Of a stretch of DNA of 24,105 nt, positions 23,277 to 24,105 are shown piece by piece. Both the position numbers and the translations under genes were made by a program. How positions within the stretch are numbered: position 1 is the first letter of the stretch; every line of letters begins with the position of its first letter. Below the pieces are notes generated by a model. The model was given only the letters and a program-made list of their open reading frames with translations. It was not told the DNA's origin and searched no databases. This stretch comes from SZUA-442 sp035461905 (lineage in GTDB: Bacteria; Actinomycetota; Acidimicrobiia; Spongiisociales; UBA5794): contig DATHUV010000047.1 of the NCBI GenBank assembly GCA_035461905.1, positions 1-24,105 on the forward strand, in the 5' to 3' direction.

Positions 23277-24105
23277 TCAGTCGTTGTGGACGATGCGGTA
23301 GGCGCGTCCCTCGCCTGGTCCGACATTCTCGATGCGGTGGAAGAAGCCGTTGTGTGTGACCGGGTCGCTCCGGAGCCCGTGGTCGCCTGCAGTCGAGAAC
23401 ACTTCTGCGAGGGAGCACGAGTCCGGGAGCGCGGGAAGCCCGAAGTAGCCCGAGTCCGAATCGAGGTCGTAGTTGACGACGAACACGTAGCGGGTCCCTC
23501 CGTCCCGCATCGTGGTCGGTTCCTGCGTCCACGCGGCGATGCCGCGCAGTGTCGTGGCGTCGGGAGGCATGAGCCACCTCGTGGTCGATCCCTCGAGCTC
23601 GGGCAGGATCGCTTCGGCGAAGGCGCGCAATTCGGTCAGGCTGGCGAAGAGGGCGCCATTCTCGCCCCAGATGTAGTCGTCGCCGAAGCGTGCCTTCGAC
23701 GGGTACACGTTCGAGTCGCCTTCCTCGTGGAACACGAAGAGCTTCGTGTACCGCTCGTTCTCGACCGGTTCGTCGTGTACGTCACGGATCTCGAATCCAA
23801 GGCCGGTGTAGCTCGGCATGTCCGGGAGGAACAGTGCAGTGAACATGCGTGCCTCGTTGCCAGCCCGGTAGAACTCGTCGAAGCGCGGGTCGTCCTTGTC
23901 GGCGGTCATCACCCCGTACGCAGGTGCGGTGCGGCGTGTCGCGAGGTCGTCGAGGTACCGGCGGAACCGCCTCAGGTACTCGGGGTCGCCGACGACCGTC
24001 GACTGGAGATCCCCGAGCGTGGCGTCCGCGAGCGAGGCCTCGAGATGGTCGAGCTCTTCTCCGTACTGGAAGAAGTCCCGTGCGTGGAGGAAGGTCTCGG
24101 CGACG
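23277..24105 (-). CDS. C-terminal part of an unidentified protein (partial)
   Basis: A minus-strand frame that stays open to the right edge, so the start lies outside the window; at least 275 residues are visible, ending at TGA 23277-23279. An in-frame ATG at 23912 is probably internal, because the frame upstream (HARDFFQYGEELDHLEASL and onward) has gene-like composition. Near the C-terminus RYVFVVNYDLDSDSGYFGLPAL followed by AEVFST resembles the closing beta-domain of glycoside hydrolases such as the alpha-amylase group, but I see no catalytic residues and the likeness is weak. It converges with arsC. Function unknown. Confidence 0.6.
   Translation of the reverse strand, partial: VAETFLHARDFFQYGEELDHLEASLADATLGDLQSTVVGDPEYLRRFRRYLDDLATRRTAPAYGVMTADKDDPRFDEFYRAGNEARMFTALFLPDMPSYTGLGFEIRDVHDEPVENERYTKLFVFHEEGDSNVYPSKARFGDDYIWGENGALFASLTELRAFAEAILPELEGSTTRWLMPPDATTLRGIAAWTQEPTTMRDGGTRYVFVVNYDLDSDSGYFGLPALPDSCSLAEVFSTAGDHGLRSDPVTHNGFFHRIENVGPGEGRAYRIVHND

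Overview
The window is high-GC DNA from what is most likely an actinobacterium (Actinomycetota). Three things point that way. A 30-residue lysine/arginine-rich protein matches the bS22 (AURKAIP1/COX24-type) ribosomal protein of this phylum. There is an MT0933/Rv0909-like small protein. Many transcription units look leaderless, with a TANNNT -10 box only 6-7 bases before ATG or GTG. A deep lineage such as Acidimicrobiia would fit, but that is inference. No phage, integrase, transposase, CRISPR, tRNA or rRNA gene was seen; it reads as chromosomal housekeeping and accessory DNA.

Left part (1-8605, mostly + strand): the end of a probable SGNH/GDSL hydrolase; a 56-bp perfect palindrome; a two-gene oxidoreductase operon (multi-iron-sulfur flavoprotein plus DAO-type flavoprotein); dinB (DNA polymerase IV) behind an array of three GTGACAC half-sites; a TasA/camelysin-like secreted protein followed by a SipW-type signal peptidase carrying a C-terminal excalibur domain; a SAM methyltransferase; and an EamA/DMT exporter.

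Middle part (8606-18190, mostly - strand): an ABC-2 exporter (duplicated permease plus ATPase); on the + strand a short coupled ORF and homoserine kinase; an operon of a class I glutamine amidotransferase-like hydrolase and a low-molecular-weight tyrosine phosphatase; the bS22 gene; an SRPBCC protein; a PAC2 protein coupled to a CopD-like membrane protein; and a YyaL/DUF255 thioredoxin-fold protein.

Right part (18191-24105): a SnoaL-like protein; a lipoprotein built of four META repeats with an exact 333-bp period; a second copy of the palindrome; a VOC/glyoxalase protein; a SpoIIAA-like protein; an MT0933-type small protein; an arsenic-type operon (ArsR fused to an ArsC-like phosphatase, then a second ArsC with an N-terminal helical domain); and the C-terminal part of an unidentified protein running off the right edge.

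The most unusual signals are the two near-identical palindromes 20.4 kb apart, the signal peptidase-excalibur fusion with a strong intra-operon hairpin, the cysteine-free ArsR domain fused to an arsenate-reductase fold, the dinB half-site array, and several families of short dispersed intergenic repeats. I found no clear multi-gene defence or biosynthetic system.
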